Assembly (NCBI RefSeq): GCF_000175935.2
Contig: NC_014837.1
Location: forward strand, 2,294,001-2,358,000
Reading direction: 5' to 3'
DNA: 64,000 bases
Source: Pantoea sp. At-9b
Lineage (GTDB): Bacteria > Pseudomonadota > Gammaproteobacteria > Enterobacterales > Enterobacteriaceae
This document shows positions 63,460 through 64,000 of this stretch, in pieces (the first letter of the stretch is position 1; the number at the start of each line of letters is the position of its first letter). The notes beneath the pieces were generated by a model, which worked only from the letters and a program-made list of their open reading frames with translations, did no database searches and was not told where the DNA came from. The translations under genes were made by a program, and so were the position numbers.

Positions 63460-63699
63460 TCAGGCAACTGAAACTTGTTCAGCTGGGAGGCCGTCTGTTT
63501 TATTTGGGTAGTCTTCGCTATTCAGCTCATGGGGCGTTACCTGCCAATTGGTTGCCTCTGACCAGCAGATAGCTTTCCGCCCCTTTGGTTTGTATCGGCC
63601 AGCAATAACTTGGCTAACAAAACCCTGGCTAACACCGACAACCACCGCGTAGTCCGCTTGACTAATGCCGTTTTGCTTCAGGTAGTCATTCAGATTCAT
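63460..63699 (-). CDS. cro: Cro-like repressor
   Basis: A 79-residue HTH protein (MNLNDYLKQNGISQADYAVV; GVSQGFVSQVIAGRY). It is divergent from the CI-like gene and starts the rightward early operon. Confidence 0.85.
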   Translation of the reverse strand: MNLNDYLKQNGISQADYAVVVGVSQGFVSQVIAGRYKPKGRKAICWSEATNWQVTPHELNSEDYPNKTDGLPAEQVSVA

Positions 63700-63803
63700 G
63701 TTGTTTCTCCATTTTTTAACACACTGATATTAGTGCTACTGATTTACAAAATCAATAGCAGCACTATTTTTATAATATTAGTAATACAAATAAAATTGAG
63801 GCT
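63700..63803. promoter_or_regulatory. Operator region between cro and the repressor gene
   Basis: An imperfect palindrome, AGTGCTACTGATTT with AAATCAATAGC-AG-CACT (63735-63768), and further ATTAGT half-sites (near 63777) lie between the divergent starts. They probably hold the operators and both promoters (PR and PRM equivalents). Confidence 0.7.
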
Positions 63804-64000
63804 ATGGCAAAGAAAAACGTTATTACTGAAGAAGACATCCAGACTGCGAACCGCTTGAGGCAGATTTGGGATGCCAAAAAAGAGCAGTTGGGATTGAACC
63901 AAGAGAAGGCTGCAGATTTCTTTGGGTTCAGCACTCAGGCTGCGATAAGCCAATTCCTGAACGCTAAGGCACCTATCAACACGGAAAACATACTGAAGTT
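63804..64000 (+). CDS. cI: CI-like prophage repressor, N-terminal part
   Basis: 65 visible codons before the window end. QEKAADFFGFSTQAAISQFL is a Cro/CI-type helix-turn-helix. Typical repressors add a C-terminal S24 peptidase domain, which is beyond the window. The start ATG follows GAGG. Confidence 0.85.
   Translation, partial: MAKKNVITEEDIQTANRLRQIWDAKKEQLGLNQEKAADFFGFSTQAAISQFLNAKAPINTENILK

Overview
The window looks like chromosome of a member of the Erwiniaceae (Pantoea/Erwinia-like Enterobacterales). The left 26 kb keeps the enterobacterial order ymiA-cysB-topA-yciN-sohB-yciK-btuR-rluB-yciO-rnm-trpL-trpEGDCBA-ompW-yciC-yciB-yciA-tonB-yciI. It has lineage-specific changes: trpG and trpD are separate genes; a trypsin-like lipoprotein stands where E. 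coli has yciQ; and a small unknown gene, a BON-domain lipoprotein, a secreted lytic polysaccharide monooxygenase (LPMO) and a small secreted protein lie between trpA and ompW. Placement within the family is inferred from gene order and protein resemblance, not from a search.

From about 26.3 kb to the right edge the window is one lambdoid (siphovirus-type) prophage, cut off inside its repressor gene. On the minus strand, read from right to left: cro, cII, a DUF4222 gene, an O-like initiator with iterons, a DnaB helicase, rusA, antiterminator Q, a late promoter and its terminator, two tRNA-like sequences, a structured-RNA array, holin, GH19 endolysin, Rz/Rz1, an accessory (moron) island, terminase, portal, head genes, a lambda-like tail set (V, chaperone, H, M, L, K, I, J) and tail fibre genes. 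The left end carries two broken SOS genes (umuD-like and dinI-like) around paired LexA boxes. Integrase and the left early region lie outside the window.

The most unusual part is 57.1-58.4 kb, in the leader of the prophage late transcript. Seven copies of a 105-119 nt element share an outer stem and two constant hairpins. Between these they have a middle hairpin whose stem changes sequence but keeps pairing. The loop of that middle hairpin is complementary, in every copy, to a segment next to the first hairpin. This is covariation support, read by eye, for a pseudoknotted RNA family. G-U pairs that would be A-C on the other strand put the functional RNA on the minus strand, the direction of late transcription. 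A roughly 25-35 nt stretch differs completely between copies.

A second set of small-RNA-like units (promoter-like box, short hairpin, 25-50 nt, strong terminator) is tandemly repeated on the plus strand at 27.0-27.6 kb, and a related unit interrupts the large array near 58.0 kb. The late operon contains several intrinsic terminators, which fits its dependence on Q-mediated antitermination.
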